Below are positions 41,627-50,846 of a stretch of DNA of 64,000 nucleotides, piece after piece. Origin of the DNA: Lentzea sp. NEAU-D7 (GTDB taxonomy: Bacteria > Actinomycetota > Actinomycetes > Mycobacteriales > Pseudonocardiaceae); NCBI RefSeq assembly GCF_026242055.1, contig NZ_JAPJDL010000007.1, positions 62,001 to 126,000 of the forward strand, in the 5' to 3' direction. The translations under genes and the position numbers were made by a program. Each line of letters begins with the position of its first letter. Position 1 is the first letter of the stretch. The notes beneath the pieces are model-generated. The model saw only the letters and a program-made list of their open reading frames with translations, was not told the origin of the DNA and did not search any database.

Positions 41627-43501
41627 ATGACCGTCGACGAGCGCGCGGCCAGGCAGGTCGCCGAACAAGCACGCGAGACCCGCTGGCAGCGACCGAGTTT
41701 CGGCAAGGAGCTCTTCCTCGGTCACTTCCGCATCGACCTCATCCACCCGCACCCGAGTGGCACCGCGGAGGACCGCGCGCGCGGCGAGGCATTCCTCGAA
41801 GAGCTCCGGAAGTTCACCGAGACCCGCATCGACAACACCGTCATCGAACGCGACGCGCAGATCCCCGACGACGTCCTGAAGGGCCTCAAGGACCTCGGCG
41901 CGTTCGGCATGAAGATCAAGCCCGAGTATGGCGGCATCGGCCTCACGCAGGTCTACTACAACAAGGCCCTCATGCTGGTGGGCAGCGCCAGCCCCGCGCT
42001 CGGCGCCATGCTCTCCGCCCACCAGTCCATCGGCGTCCCGCAGCCCGTCGCGATGTTCGGCAGCCCCGAGCAGAAGCAGGAGTTCCTGCCCCGGTGCGCC
42101 AAGGGCGAGATCACCGCGTTCCTGCTCACCGAACCGGACGTCGGCAGCGACCCGGCGAGGCTCGGCACCACCGCCACCCCGGACGGCGACGACTACGTCC
42201 TCAACGGCGTGAAGCTCTGGACCACCAACGGTGTCGTGGCCGACCTCCTCGTCGTCATGGCCCAGGTGCCGGACAAGGGCATCACGGCGTTCGTCGTGGA
42301 GGCGGACGCCGAGGGCATCACCGTCGAGAACCGCAACGCGTTCATGGGCCTGAGGGGCCTGGAGAACGGCGTGACGAGGTTCCACCAGGTCCGCGTCCCC
42401 AAGAAGAACGTCATCGGCAGGGAGGGCGCCGGCCTCAAGATCGCCCTGGCCACCCTCAACACCGGCCGCCTCAGCCTGCCCGCCCTCTGCGCGGGCAGCG
42501 CCAAGTGGTGCCTCAAGATCGCGCGCGAATGGTCGAACGCACGCATCCAGTGGGGTCTTCCGGTCGGCAGGCACGAGGCCATCGCGGGCAAGATCGCCTA
42601 CATCGCGGCGACGTCCTACGCGCTGGAGGCCGTGCTGGACCTCAGTTCCGAGCTCGCGGACGCCGGCAGCCACGACATCCGCATCGAGGCCGCCCTTGCG
42701 AAGCTCTACGCGTCCGAGAAGGCGTGGCTGGTGGCCGACGAACTGGTCCAGATCCGCGGCGGCCGGGGCTACGAGACGGCGGAGAGCCAGGCGGCGCGAG
42801 GGGAACGCGGCGTCGCGGCCGAGCAGGTCCTCCGCGACCTCCGCATCAACCGGATCTTCGAGGGCTCGACGGAGATCATGCACCTGCTGATCGCCCGCGA
42901 GGCGGTGGACGCGCACCTCAGCGTCGCCGGCGACATCATCGACCCCGACGCCGACCGCCAGGCCAAGATGAAGGCCGCGGCCAAGGCGGGCGGGTTCTAC
43001 GCGAAGTGGCTGCCCACGCTCGTCGTCGGCAAGGGCCAGACCCCGGCCGGCTACACGGAGTTCGGGCCGCTCGCGAAGCACCTGCGGTTCGTGGAGCGGT
43101 CGGCGCGCAAGCTCGCGCGGCAGACGTTCTACGCCATGTCGCGGTGGCAGGGGAAGATGGAGCGCAAGCAGCGGTTCCTGAGCCGGATCGTGGACATCGG
43201 CGCCGAGCTGTTCGCGATCAGCGCCGCGTGCGTGCGGGCCGCGCAGGACGAGAACCCCAACTCCCAGGCGCTCGCGGACGCGTTCGCCAAGCAGGCGCGG
43301 ATCCGGGTCGACGAGCTGTTCGAGAAGCTCTGGAAGAACACCGACGACAGCGACCAGGTGCTGGCGCGGCAGGTCCTCGACGGCAACTACGCGTGGCTCG
43401 AGGAGGGCGTGGTCGACTCGTCCATCCCGGGCAGCTGGATCGCGGACTCCACCCACCACGAGTCGACGGCGGACAACGTCCACCGGCCGACACCTCGCTA
43501 G
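41627..43501 (+). CDS. Acyl-CoA dehydrogenase, long form with C-terminal extension
   Basis: A 624-residue flavoprotein. ACAD blocks: N-terminal helical domain, LTEPDVGSDPARLGTTAT, the FAD/CoA strand LWTTNGVVADLLVVMAQV, the helical domain with RIQWGLPVGRHEAI and IRGGRGYETAESQAARGE, and LRINRIFEGSTEIMHLLIA. The last 170 residues form an extension as in very-long-chain ACADs. It should oxidise long-chain acyl-CoA in the cytoplasm. The ATG at 41627 follows CGGAGGT at ideal spacing. Confidence 0.9.
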   Translation: MTVDERAARQVAEQARETRWQRPSFGKELFLGHFRIDLIHPHPSGTAEDRARGEAFLEELRKFTETRIDNTVIERDAQIPDDVLKGLKDLGAFGMKIKPEYGGIGLTQVYYNKALMLVGSASPALGAMLSAHQSIGVPQPVAMFGSPEQKQEFLPRCAKGEITAFLLTEPDVGSDPARLGTTATPDGDDYVLNGVKLWTTNGVVADLLVVMAQVPDKGITAFVVEADAEGITVENRNAFMGLRGLENGVTRFHQVRVPKKNVIGREGAGLKIALATLNTGRLSLPALCAGSAKWCLKIAREWSNARIQWGLPVGRHEAIAGKIAYIAATSYALEAVLDLSSELADAGSHDIRIEAALAKLYASEKAWLVADELVQIRGGRGYETAESQAARGERGVAAEQVLRDLRINRIFEGSTEIMHLLIAREAVDAHLSVAGDIIDPDADRQAKMKAAAKAGGFYAKWLPTLVVGKGQTPAGYTEFGPLAKHLRFVERSARKLARQTFYAMSRWQGKMERKQRFLSRIVDIGAELFAISAACVRAAQDENPNSQALADAFAKQARIRVDELFEKLWKNTDDSDQVLARQVLDGNYAWLEEGVVDSSIPGSWIADSTHHESTADNVHRPTPR

Positions 43502-43510
43502 CCCGTTGGC

Positions 43511-43559
43511 TGCACTGGGCAGGCTGATGGTGGTGCGGGCGCGGCACCTGCCCAGTGCA
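43511..43559. terminator. Inverted repeat ending the acyl-CoA dehydrogenase gene
   Basis: TGCACTGGGCAGG (43511-43523) is repeated in inverse at 43547-43559, a 13-bp stem with a 23-nt loop, 10 nt past the stop codon. Confidence 0.6.
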
Positions 43560-43563
43560 CGGC

Positions 43564-43598
43564 CGGTAGGGGGCTACGTCCCCCGCATCCCCCTACCG
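43564..43598. repeat. Second, adjacent inverted repeat
   Basis: CGGTAGGGGG (43564-43573) pairs with CCCCCTACCG (43589-43598). It follows the first inverted repeat by 4 nt. In the opposite direction it lies about 124 nt past the ROK gene's end. It may be a second terminator for convergent transcription; the AT-richer 123 nt to its right contain nothing I recognise. Confidence 0.5.
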
Positions 43599-43721
43599 AC
43601 TCCCCTTGCAACGGAAGGACACAACCCTCCAGGTGGAGGTTCCGGTAACGCTAAGCCACAAAACGCCGTTAACAGTTACGACAATTGAGTGAACTACCAG
43701 GTGAGGGGTACTCAACTACAC

Positions 43722-44891
43722 TCAGAGAGTAACTTCGAAGACCAATTCCCGGGCGGCTTCGAGGCCCATCGCGACGGCCCCGGAGAGCACCGCGCCGTCA
43801 CCGAGCGAGCCCGCCACGATCCGCGGCGCCAACGGTGTCATCGTGCGCAGCGAGGCCTCCAGCGGCTCCAGCAGCAGGTCGACGTTCGACCCGACGCCAC
43901 CGCCCAGCACGACCAGTTCCGGGTCGATCACCGCGGTGACGGCGGCCACGAGGAACGCGAGCCGTTCCGCTTCCAGCCGCACGATCCCCAGAGCCCGGCC
44001 GTCGCCTTTGCGCGCGAGCCCGAACACCTCGCGGGCCGTGCGCGCCGTCAGGCCCCGCTCCCGCGCCAGTGCCACAACGGATCCCGCCGACGCCGCGTCC
44101 TCGAACTGTCCACGCCGGACGTCCGAAGCGGACTTCCCGTACGGCAGGAAGCCGACCTCGCCGGCCGCCCCGTGCGCACCGCGGAACAGCGTGCCGTCCA
44201 CGACTATCCCCATGCCGACGCCGGTGCCGACCGTCGCGCACACGAACACGCGTGCGCCCTGAGCCGCCCCGTGGACGTGTTCGCCCAGGGCCGCCAGGTT
44301 CGCGTCGTTCTCCACGACCACCACCGGCCCGAGCGACGACTCCAGGCCGTCCAGGACACCCTCCGACTCCCAGCCGGGCAGGTGCGGCGCGTGCCGAACG
44401 ACCCGCGACCGCTGATCGATCACCCCGGGGCTGCCGACCACCTTCACCACGACGTCCGTGAGAGCGATCCCGGCATCGGCCACCGTCCGCTCGGCCAGGC
44501 CGGTCACCGCGCGCACCACGGCGGCGGCCGAGCGGCTGCGGTTCCGCTCGTCGACGCGGGCCACGACGGCCCCGCCCAGATCGGCCAGCGCCACCCGGAC
44601 CCGTTCCCGGCCGATGTCGACGCCCAGCACGTACCCGGCGGTGGCGTCCGGCTCGTAGACCACGGCCGACCGGCCGGGACCCGACGTCGTGCGACCGGTG
44701 GGGCGCACCAGGCCGTGGCGTTCGAGGTCGGCCAGCGCCTGCCCGACCGTGGGCTTGGACAGGCCGGTGTCCTTGGCGATCTGCGGACGGGTGGCCGCAC
44801 CCGAACGGCGCAACAGGTCGAGCACAGCGCGTTGGTTGAGCACGCGCATTCCCGCCGGTGTACCCACCTCTGGCGGCTTGCGGTCGCGCAC
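43722..44891 (-). CDS. ROK-family transcriptional regulator
   Basis: A 389-residue NagC/XylR-like protein. An N-terminal winged helix (ATRPQIAKDTGLSKPTVGQA, about residues 33-52) precedes a sugar-kinase-like domain (VLGVDIGRERVRVALADLGG; ENDANLAALGEHVHG; CATVGTGVGMGIV). The usual zinc motif GHxxxxxxxxxCxCGxxGC is missing: after GAAGEVGFLPYG the protein reads DVRRGQFEDAAS with no His or Cys. It is divergent from the GH92 gene and probably controls it in response to a sugar. Confidence 0.88.
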   Translation of the reverse strand: MRDRKPPEVGTPAGMRVLNQRAVLDLLRRSGAATRPQIAKDTGLSKPTVGQALADLERHGLVRPTGRTTSGPGRSAVVYEPDATAGYVLGVDIGRERVRVALADLGGAVVARVDERNRSRSAAAVVRAVTGLAERTVADAGIALTDVVVKVVGSPGVIDQRSRVVRHAPHLPGWESEGVLDGLESSLGPVVVVENDANLAALGEHVHGAAQGARVFVCATVGTGVGMGIVVDGTLFRGAHGAAGEVGFLPYGKSASDVRRGQFEDAASAGSVVALARERGLTARTAREVFGLARKGDGRALGIVRLEAERLAFLVAAVTAVIDPELVVLGGGVGSNVDLLLEPLEASLRTMTPLAPRIVAGSLGDGAVLSGAVAMGLEAARELVFEVTL

Positions 44892-44919
44892 CTGACGATT
44901 CTAGATCTTGATCGACTCG

Positions 44920-44979
44920 TGTCGCGCGCAACTGTTGAGAGGACAGGTTGCGCGACAATTCCCGTCCGGTCCCTTGACA
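44920..44979. promoter_or_regulatory. ROK/GH92 divergent control region with inverted repeat and -35-like box
   Basis: TGTCGCGCGCAAC (44920-44932) faces GTTGCGCGACA (44947-44957), an imperfect inverted repeat in the gap between the divergent genes, suitable as an operator for the ROK regulator. TTGACA (44974-44979) follows on the plus strand, 64 nt ahead of the GH92 start; its -10 partner is not clear. Confidence 0.5.
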
Positions 44980-45042
44980 ACGATGTCACGTGCAGAAAAG
45001 GTCCCCACCAAAAGGGGCAGGCCAGGCGGCGGAAGGGTTGCA

Positions 45043-48000
45043 ATGAGGCAACTGGGGAAGAGACGAACCAGAACTCTGTTGAGCGTTGCGATCACTGCGA
45101 CACTGGTGTGCGGCGTCACCAACGGCCACGCGGCCGCCGCACCAGAGGAGCCAGGCGTGGGTTTCTTCTCGTCCTTTGAGGACGATCAACCGCAACCGTC
45201 GTGGGTCAGCACGGTCGAGACCGACGCCGCAGGGCAGCCGAAGTCGGCGGGCGTGATCGGCTCGAGCGGCACCGGGCTGCCCGGCAACGTCGCCGACAAA
45301 GCGACCTTGGCGGTCAACGGCGAGAACGCGGGCTCGGGCGAAGGCAAGGCCGAGCTCGTCGACGGCACCACCAGCACCAAGTGGCTGGTCTTCGCCACGA
45401 CCGGCTGGGTGACGTTCGACTTCGGGACGAGCGCCCAGACGATCAAGAAGTACTCGCTCTCCTCGGCGAACGACGCACCGGAGCGCGACCCGAAGGACTG
45501 GACGCTGCAGGGCTCGAACGACGGCACGAACTGGGCAGTCCTCGACACCCGCGCCGGCGAGAACTTCACCGACCGGTTCCAGACCAAGGTCTACGACATC
45601 GCCTCCCCGGCGTCGTACCGGCACTACAAGCTCGACATCACGGCGAACCACGGCGCGAACATCGTGCAGCTCGCCGAGGTCGAGCTGTCCGACGGCACGA
45701 CGACGCCCCCGGCGCCGAACATGCGCAGCCTCGTCGGCAACGGCCCCACCGGCGGCTACACGGCCAAGTCGCGGGTCGGCTGGACGGGCGTGAAGGCGTT
45801 CCGCGCCCAGGGCAAGCACACGACCGAGGGCCGCGCGTACAGCTACAACAAGGTCTTCGACGTCGACGTCCCGGTCGGCGCCAGGACCGAGCTGTCGTAC
45901 ATGATCTTCCCGGACTTCGTGACCGACAACCTGAACTACCCGAGCACGTACTCGTCGGTCGACCTGGCGTTCTCCGACGGCACGTACCTGAGCGACCTCA
46001 AGGCCGTCGACCAGCACGGCGCGGTGCTGTCGCCGCAGGGTCAGGGCGCGGGCAAGTTCCTGTACGCCAACCAGTGGAACAAGGTGGCGTCCACGATCGG
46101 CGCCGTCGCGGCCGGCAAGACGATCAAGCGGATCCTGGTCGCCTACGACGGCCCGAAGGGCCCGACGGAGTTCGGCGCCTGGTTCGACGACATCCGCATC
46201 GGCGACGTCGTCACCAAGCAGTACGCGAAGCCGTCGGACTACGTGCTGACCACGCGCGGCACGAACTCGAACGGCTCGTTCTCGCGGGGCAACAACTTCC
46301 CGGCGACCGCGGTGCCGCACGGCTTCAACTTCTGGACCCCGATGACCAACGCGGGTTCGCAGAGCTGGCTGTACGAGTACCAGCAGCGCAACAACGCGCA
46401 GAACCTGCCGACGCTGCAGGCGTTCACGACCTCCCACGAGCCCAGCCCGTGGATGGGTGACCGCCAGACGTTCCAGGTCATGCCGTCGGACAAGGCGCCG
46501 ACGCAGGACCGCGCGCTGCGGGCCCTGCCGTTCCGGCACGACAACGAGGTCGCGAAGGCGCACTACTACGGCGTGACCTTCGAGAACGGCATGAAGACCG
46601 AGATCACCCCGACCGACCACGCGGCGGTCTTCCGGTTCACGTTCACCGACGAGGGCCAGAAGAACCTCGTGTTCGACAACGTGAACAACCTCGGTGGTGT
46701 CACCCTCGACGCGGCCAACGGCGTCGTCACGGGCTACTCGGACGTCAAGAGCGGCCTCTCCACCGGCGCGACCCGCCTGTTCGTCTACGGCAAGGTCGAC
46801 AAGGCGGTCACGGCGAGCGGCCGGCTCACCGGCGCGGGCCGTGACAACGTGGGCGGCTACTTCTCGTTCGGCGACAAGACCGTCGAGCTGCGGATCGCCA
46901 CCTCGCTGATCTCCGTCGACCAGGCTCGGGCCAACCTCGAGCAGGAGGTCTCGGCGTCCGACACGTTCGACGCCGTGCGCGACCGCGCCCAGGCCGCGTG
47001 GGACAAGATCCTCGGCATCATCTCGGTCGAGGGCGCGTCCGAAGAGCAGCTGATCACGCTGTACTCCAACATGTACCGGCTCTACCTCTACCCGAACTCG
47101 GGCTTCGAGAAGGTCGGCGACAAGATCCAGTACGCGTCCCCGGTGTCGCCGCCGGTCGGGGAGAGCACGCCCACGAAGACGGGCGCGAAGATCGTCGACG
47201 GCAAGGTCTACGTCAACAACGGGTTCTGGGACACCTACCGCACGACCTGGCCCGCCTACAGCCTCTTCACGCCGAGCAAGGCGGGCGAGATGGCCGAGGG
47301 CTTCGTCCAGCAGTACAAGGACGGCGGCTGGATCTCGCGCTGGTCCTCCCCCGGTTACGCGGACCTGATGACGGGCACGAGCTCCGACGTGGCGTTCGCG
47401 GACGCGTACCTCAAGGGCGTCTCGAACTTCGACATCAAGGCCGCCTACGACGCCGCGGTGAAGAACGCGTCCGTCGTGCCGCCGAGCAACAACGTCGGCC
47501 GCAAGGGCATGGACCGGTCGATCTTCCTCGGCTGGACCGGCAACGACCAGCTGCACGAGGCGTGGTCGTGGGCGATCGAGGGCTACCTCAACGACTTCGG
47601 CATCGCGTCGATGGCGAAGGCGCTGCACGAGAAGACGGGCGAGAAGCGGTACCTGGAAGAGCACGAGTACTTCCTCAACCGTGCCCAGAACTACGTGCTG
47701 ACGTTCGACAAGCGGATCGACTTCTTCCAGGGCCGCAACGTCGACGGTTCGCGGCGCGTCGAGGACCCGGCGAAGTACAACCCGCAGGACTGGCGCTACG
47801 ACTACACCGAGACGAACGGCTGGAACATGGCGTTCACGGTGCCGCACGACGGGCAGGGTCTCGCGAACCTGTACGGCGGGCGGGACAAGCTGGCGCAGAA
47901 GCTCGACTCGTTCTTCACCCTGCCGGAGACCGCGAAGTTCCCCGGCGGCTACGGCGGCGTGATCCACGAGATGATCGAGGCGCGGGACGTGCGGATGGGC

Positions 48001-49272
48001 CAGTACGGCCACTCGAACCAGCCGTCGCACCACATCGCCTACATGTACAACTATGCGGGCAAGCCCTCGGGCACCCAGGAGAAGGTGCGCGAGATCCTGT
48101 CGCGCCTGTACGTGGGCTCGGAGCAGGGCCAGGGCTACGCGGGTGACGAGGACAACGGCGAGATGTCGGCCTGGTACCTCTTCTCGTCGCTGGGCTTCTA
48201 CCCGCTGCAGATGGGCAAGCCCGCCTACGCGATCGGTTCGCCGCTGTTCACCAAGGCGACCGTGAAGCTGGAGAACGGCAAGAAGCTCGTCGTCAACGCG
48301 CCGAAGAACAACGCGAAGAACATCTACGTGCAGGGCGTGAAGGTCAACGGCAAGACGTGGAACAAGACGTCGCTGCCGCACGACCTGCTCTCGGCCGGCG
48401 CCACGATCGACTTCGACATGGGCCCCAAGCCCTCCGCCTGGGGCACGGGCGTGAACGACGTGCCGGACTCGATCACCACCGGTGACGCGGTCCCGACGCC
48501 GCTGCGCGACGTCGCCTCCGGCGTGTCCACGGCTGCTCTGGTGGACAACAACTCGTCGACCTCCGCGGTGGTCCGCTCGTTCGACTTCAAGCCCGCGGAC
48601 GCGAAGGAGAAGGCGGAGTTCTACACGCTGACCAACGGCAAGACGGGCACGTCGCCGTCGGCGTGGGAGCTGAAGGGCTCCTACGACGGCAAGACGTGGT
48701 CGACGGTCGACAAGCGTTCCGGTGAGAACTTCCAGTGGCAGCAGTACACCCGGTCGTTCAAGATCGCCTCGCCGGGCCGGTACAACTTCTACCGGCTGGA
48801 GTTCGCGGGCGACGTGACGCTGGCCGAGTTCGAGCTGATGTCGAAGCCGCTGCCCGCCGCCACCACCACGGTGACGGGCACGGTCAACGGGCCGCTGCAG
48901 GTCAAGGGCGTGACCTATGTGGACGGTGCCACGATCAGCGGCCCGGTGACGGTGCAGAAGGGCGCCACGCTCTACGTCTTCGGCGGCGAGATCAAGGGCC
49001 CGCTGTCGGCGGCTGACGCGGCGTCCGTGGTGCTGGTCGGCACGAAGGTCGGCGGCCCGGTGACCGTGCACGGTTCTTCATCGGAGGTCGCGGTGGAGAA
49101 CTCCTCGGTCGGTGGCCCTGTGTCACTGACGTCGAACAAGACCAGGTCAGTCGTGGCGGCCACCTCGGTCGGCGGGCCGTTGTCCTGCACGGGCAACGAC
49201 CCGGCGCCGTCGAACAACGGCTTCGCGAACGACGTGAAGGGGCCGAAGGCAGGACAGTGCGCTGGGCTGTAG
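45043..49272 (+). CDS. Secreted GH92 alpha-mannosidase, multi-domain, with Gln at the acid position
   Basis: A 1409-residue protein from the ATG at 45043 (GGAAGGG ahead). Signal peptide about 1-37 (basic start, TLLSVAITATLVCGVT, AAAA). A discoidin (F5/8C)-like domain follows (about 60-230), then a GH92 unit (about 430-1140) with NNGFWDTYRTTWPAYSLF, and GDEDNGEMSAWYLFSSLGFY whose D1035/D1037 fit the base pair of the family. The usual NEPSHH is NQPSHH (Gln993), so the general acid Glu is missing. A second discoidin-like domain (about 1150-1280) and a repeat tail (about 1290-1390) end it. It acts outside the cell on mannosides, probably phosphomannans. Confidence 0.9.
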   Translation: MRQLGKRRTRTLLSVAITATLVCGVTNGHAAAAPEEPGVGFFSSFEDDQPQPSWVSTVETDAAGQPKSAGVIGSSGTGLPGNVADKATLAVNGENAGSGEGKAELVDGTTSTKWLVFATTGWVTFDFGTSAQTIKKYSLSSANDAPERDPKDWTLQGSNDGTNWAVLDTRAGENFTDRFQTKVYDIASPASYRHYKLDITANHGANIVQLAEVELSDGTTTPPAPNMRSLVGNGPTGGYTAKSRVGWTGVKAFRAQGKHTTEGRAYSYNKVFDVDVPVGARTELSYMIFPDFVTDNLNYPSTYSSVDLAFSDGTYLSDLKAVDQHGAVLSPQGQGAGKFLYANQWNKVASTIGAVAAGKTIKRILVAYDGPKGPTEFGAWFDDIRIGDVVTKQYAKPSDYVLTTRGTNSNGSFSRGNNFPATAVPHGFNFWTPMTNAGSQSWLYEYQQRNNAQNLPTLQAFTTSHEPSPWMGDRQTFQVMPSDKAPTQDRALRALPFRHDNEVAKAHYYGVTFENGMKTEITPTDHAAVFRFTFTDEGQKNLVFDNVNNLGGVTLDAANGVVTGYSDVKSGLSTGATRLFVYGKVDKAVTASGRLTGAGRDNVGGYFSFGDKTVELRIATSLISVDQARANLEQEVSASDTFDAVRDRAQAAWDKILGIISVEGASEEQLITLYSNMYRLYLYPNSGFEKVGDKIQYASPVSPPVGESTPTKTGAKIVDGKVYVNNGFWDTYRTTWPAYSLFTPSKAGEMAEGFVQQYKDGGWISRWSSPGYADLMTGTSSDVAFADAYLKGVSNFDIKAAYDAAVKNASVVPPSNNVGRKGMDRSIFLGWTGNDQLHEAWSWAIEGYLNDFGIASMAKALHEKTGEKRYLEEHEYFLNRAQNYVLTFDKRIDFFQGRNVDGSRRVEDPAKYNPQDWRYDYTETNGWNMAFTVPHDGQGLANLYGGRDKLAQKLDSFFTLPETAKFPGGYGGVIHEMIEARDVRMGQYGHSNQPSHHIAYMYNYAGKPSGTQEKVREILSRLYVGSEQGQGYAGDEDNGEMSAWYLFSSLGFYPLQMGKPAYAIGSPLFTKATVKLENGKKLVVNAPKNNAKNIYVQGVKVNGKTWNKTSLPHDLLSAGATIDFDMGPKPSAWGTGVNDVPDSITTGDAVPTPLRDVASGVSTAALVDNNSSTSAVVRSFDFKPADAKEKAEFYTLTNGKTGTSPSAWELKGSYDGKTWSTVDKRSGENFQWQQYTRSFKIASPGRYNFYRLEFAGDVTLAEFELMSKPLPAATTTVTGTVNGPLQVKGVTYVDGATISGPVTVQKGATLYVFGGEIKGPLSAADAASVVLVGTKVGGPVTVHGSSSEVAVENSSVGGPVSLTSNKTRSVVAATSVGGPLSCTGNDPAPSNNGFANDVKGPKAGQCAGL

Positions 49273-49298
49273 CGGGTAACTGACCTTCCTGCAGACGA

Positions 49299-49332
49299 GA
49301 AGGGCCGCGTTCCGTCACGGAGCGCGGCCTTT
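49299..49332 (+). terminator. Terminator after GH92
   Basis: AAGGGCCGCGTTCCG pairs with CGGAGCGCGGCCTTT, a long stem with a short TCA loop and flanking A/T, about 27 nt past the stop. The following 200 nt to the CDF gene end contain no gene I can support. Confidence 0.85.
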
Positions 49333-49534
49333 CCCGTTCACCTGAAAGGATCTATCCCTTTCAGACATACTTCGGTGAGATCTTGACAGTTCAGGTGCGG
49401 TGACTGGGGAGGCTGTTGTGGTGCCGTTCGAACGAGGCCGCGTGTGGGTGGCGGTGCCTCAGCCCAGGCTTCCTGTCATTCCGTCACGAACCGGCGCCCG
49501 GTCCACCAAGGACGGCATCCGCGACCTGCCTGGC

Positions 49535-50443
49535 TCACCACGAAAGCTCCCGGCACCGCTGCGCTGACGAGCCACCCTCGACCTGCAGCGTCGCGTGCTC
49601 GATGTGGTACTTGGTCGCCAGCAACGACTGCGCGGCCTTGAGCACGATCTCGTGGTCGGCGTCCTTCGCGGTGGCGAGGTGCGCCGAGCACACCTCCATG
49701 CCACTGGTGAGCGTCCACACGTGCAGGTCGTGCGCCTCGGTGACTCCCGGCAGCTCGGTCAGCGCCTTCTGCATCTCGGTGACGTCCAGCCGCTCCGGCG
49801 CGTGCTGGAACAGGATGTGCAGCGCGTTCTTGGCCAGCGTGTACGTCCGCGGCAGCACCCACACGCCGATCAGCACACCCATGATCGGGTCCGCGTACTT
49901 CCAGCTCGTGGTGATCGTGACCAGCGCGGAGACGAGCACGCCCACCGACCCGATCAGGTCGGCCAGCACCTCGAGGTACGCACCCTTGACGTTGATGCTC
50001 TCCTTGGCGCCCTCCTTGAGGACGCTGAAGGAGACGAGGTTGGCCGCGAGCCCCAGCGCCGCGGCGATGAGGACGGGCCACCCCGGCACGCTGGGCGGGT
50101 CCTGGAACCTGCCGACCGCCTCGTAGATCACGTACCCGGCCACGCCGAAGAGCAGCACGGCGTTGGCCAGCGCGGCCAGCACCTCGGCCCGGTAGAAGCC
50201 GAACGTGCGGTTCTTCCCGGCCTTGGCCCTCCTGGCGACCATGATCGCGGCCAGCGCCATGCCGACCCCGAGCACGTCGGTGAGCATGTGCGCGGCATCG
50301 GAGATCAAGGCGAGCGAGGACGTCGCGAACCCCACGACGAACTCCACCACCATGAAGACCGCACCGATGCCGAACGCGATCCAGAGCTTGCCGGCGTGCT
50401 GCCCGCTCGCCGACGCTGATCCGTGTCCATGGCCATGACCCAT
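49535..50443 (-). CDS. CDF-family cation efflux protein (CzcD/ZitB-like)
   Basis: A 302-residue exporter from the ATG at 50443, starting with a His-rich MGHGHGHGSAS. Six helices; the metal site in helix 2 is SDAAHMLTDVLGV, and helix 5 has YLEVLADLIGSVG, where Glu replaces the usual His. The cytoplasmic C-terminal domain includes EAHDLHVWTLTSGMEVCSAHL. Zinc or a similar divalent cation is the likely substrate, exchanged for protons. An upstream frame to 50521 is open but the His-rich start is typical. Confidence 0.88.
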   Translation of the reverse strand: MGHGHGHGSASASGQHAGKLWIAFGIGAVFMVVEFVVGFATSSLALISDAAHMLTDVLGVGMALAAIMVARRAKAGKNRTFGFYRAEVLAALANAVLLFGVAGYVIYEAVGRFQDPPSVPGWPVLIAAALGLAANLVSFSVLKEGAKESINVKGAYLEVLADLIGSVGVLVSALVTITTSWKYADPIMGVLIGVWVLPRTYTLAKNALHILFQHAPERLDVTEMQKALTELPGVTEAHDLHVWTLTSGMEVCSAHLATAKDADHEIVLKAAQSLLATKYHIEHATLQVEGGSSAQRCRELSW

Positions 50444-50594
50444 GCTTCGGAACATATAGCGACATGCGCATGAGTGCAATCCGGAGTATTCCTCACCAGG
50501 GCTGTTGGTGACGGAGGCCACGCTCAGGGGTACTACCGGGGGTAGGTGTGAAACACAGTCGCGCGAGTGCGCTAGGATCTTCCACGTAGCTACG

Positions 50595-50669
50595 GCCCCC
50601 GTAGCTCAGGGGATAGAGCACCGCCCTCCGGAGGCGGGAGCGCAGGTTCGAATCCTGCCGGGGGCACCA
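50595..50669 (+). tRNA. tRNA-Arg(CCG), integration site of the mobile element
   Basis: Cloverleaf read directly: acceptor GCCCCCG/CGGGGGC, D stem GCTC/GAGC, anticodon stem CCGCC/GGCGG with loop CTCCGGA (anticodon CCG), T arm GCAGG-TTCGAAT-CCTGC, discriminator A and encoded CCA. It reads CGG codons for Arg. An integrase gene ends 178 nt downstream, so its 3' half is probably the left attachment site. Confidence 0.95.
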
Positions 50670-50673
50670 CGCA

Positions 50674-50717
50674 AAAAGGCCCGCTGAACTGCACGAATGC
50701 AGACCAGCGGGCCTTTT
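50674..50717 (+). terminator. Intrinsic terminator of the tRNA gene
   Basis: AAAAGGCCCGCTG pairs with CAGCGGGCCTTTT; a small inner hairpin (TGCA-CGAA-TGCA) forms the loop. U tract on the plus strand. It lies within the presumed element side of the junction. Confidence 0.85.
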
Positions 50718-50846
50718 GCTTGTCCGGCTGTGCACGGCCAAAAACGGCCGTTTACGGGCGTCTGTGCCGATGGTGTGCCGACGAGATCGCCCCGAACTTG
50801 ATCAAGAGGGCCTCGAAGCGGCATGCTGGCCGTGACCTCGATCACG

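Noticed and set aside
44986-49071. A 1361-codon open frame antisense to the GH92 gene.
   Set aside because: Composition is a high-GC third-position shadow (Arg/Val/His/Asp rich, no domains); the sense strand has a clear signal peptide and GH92 motifs.
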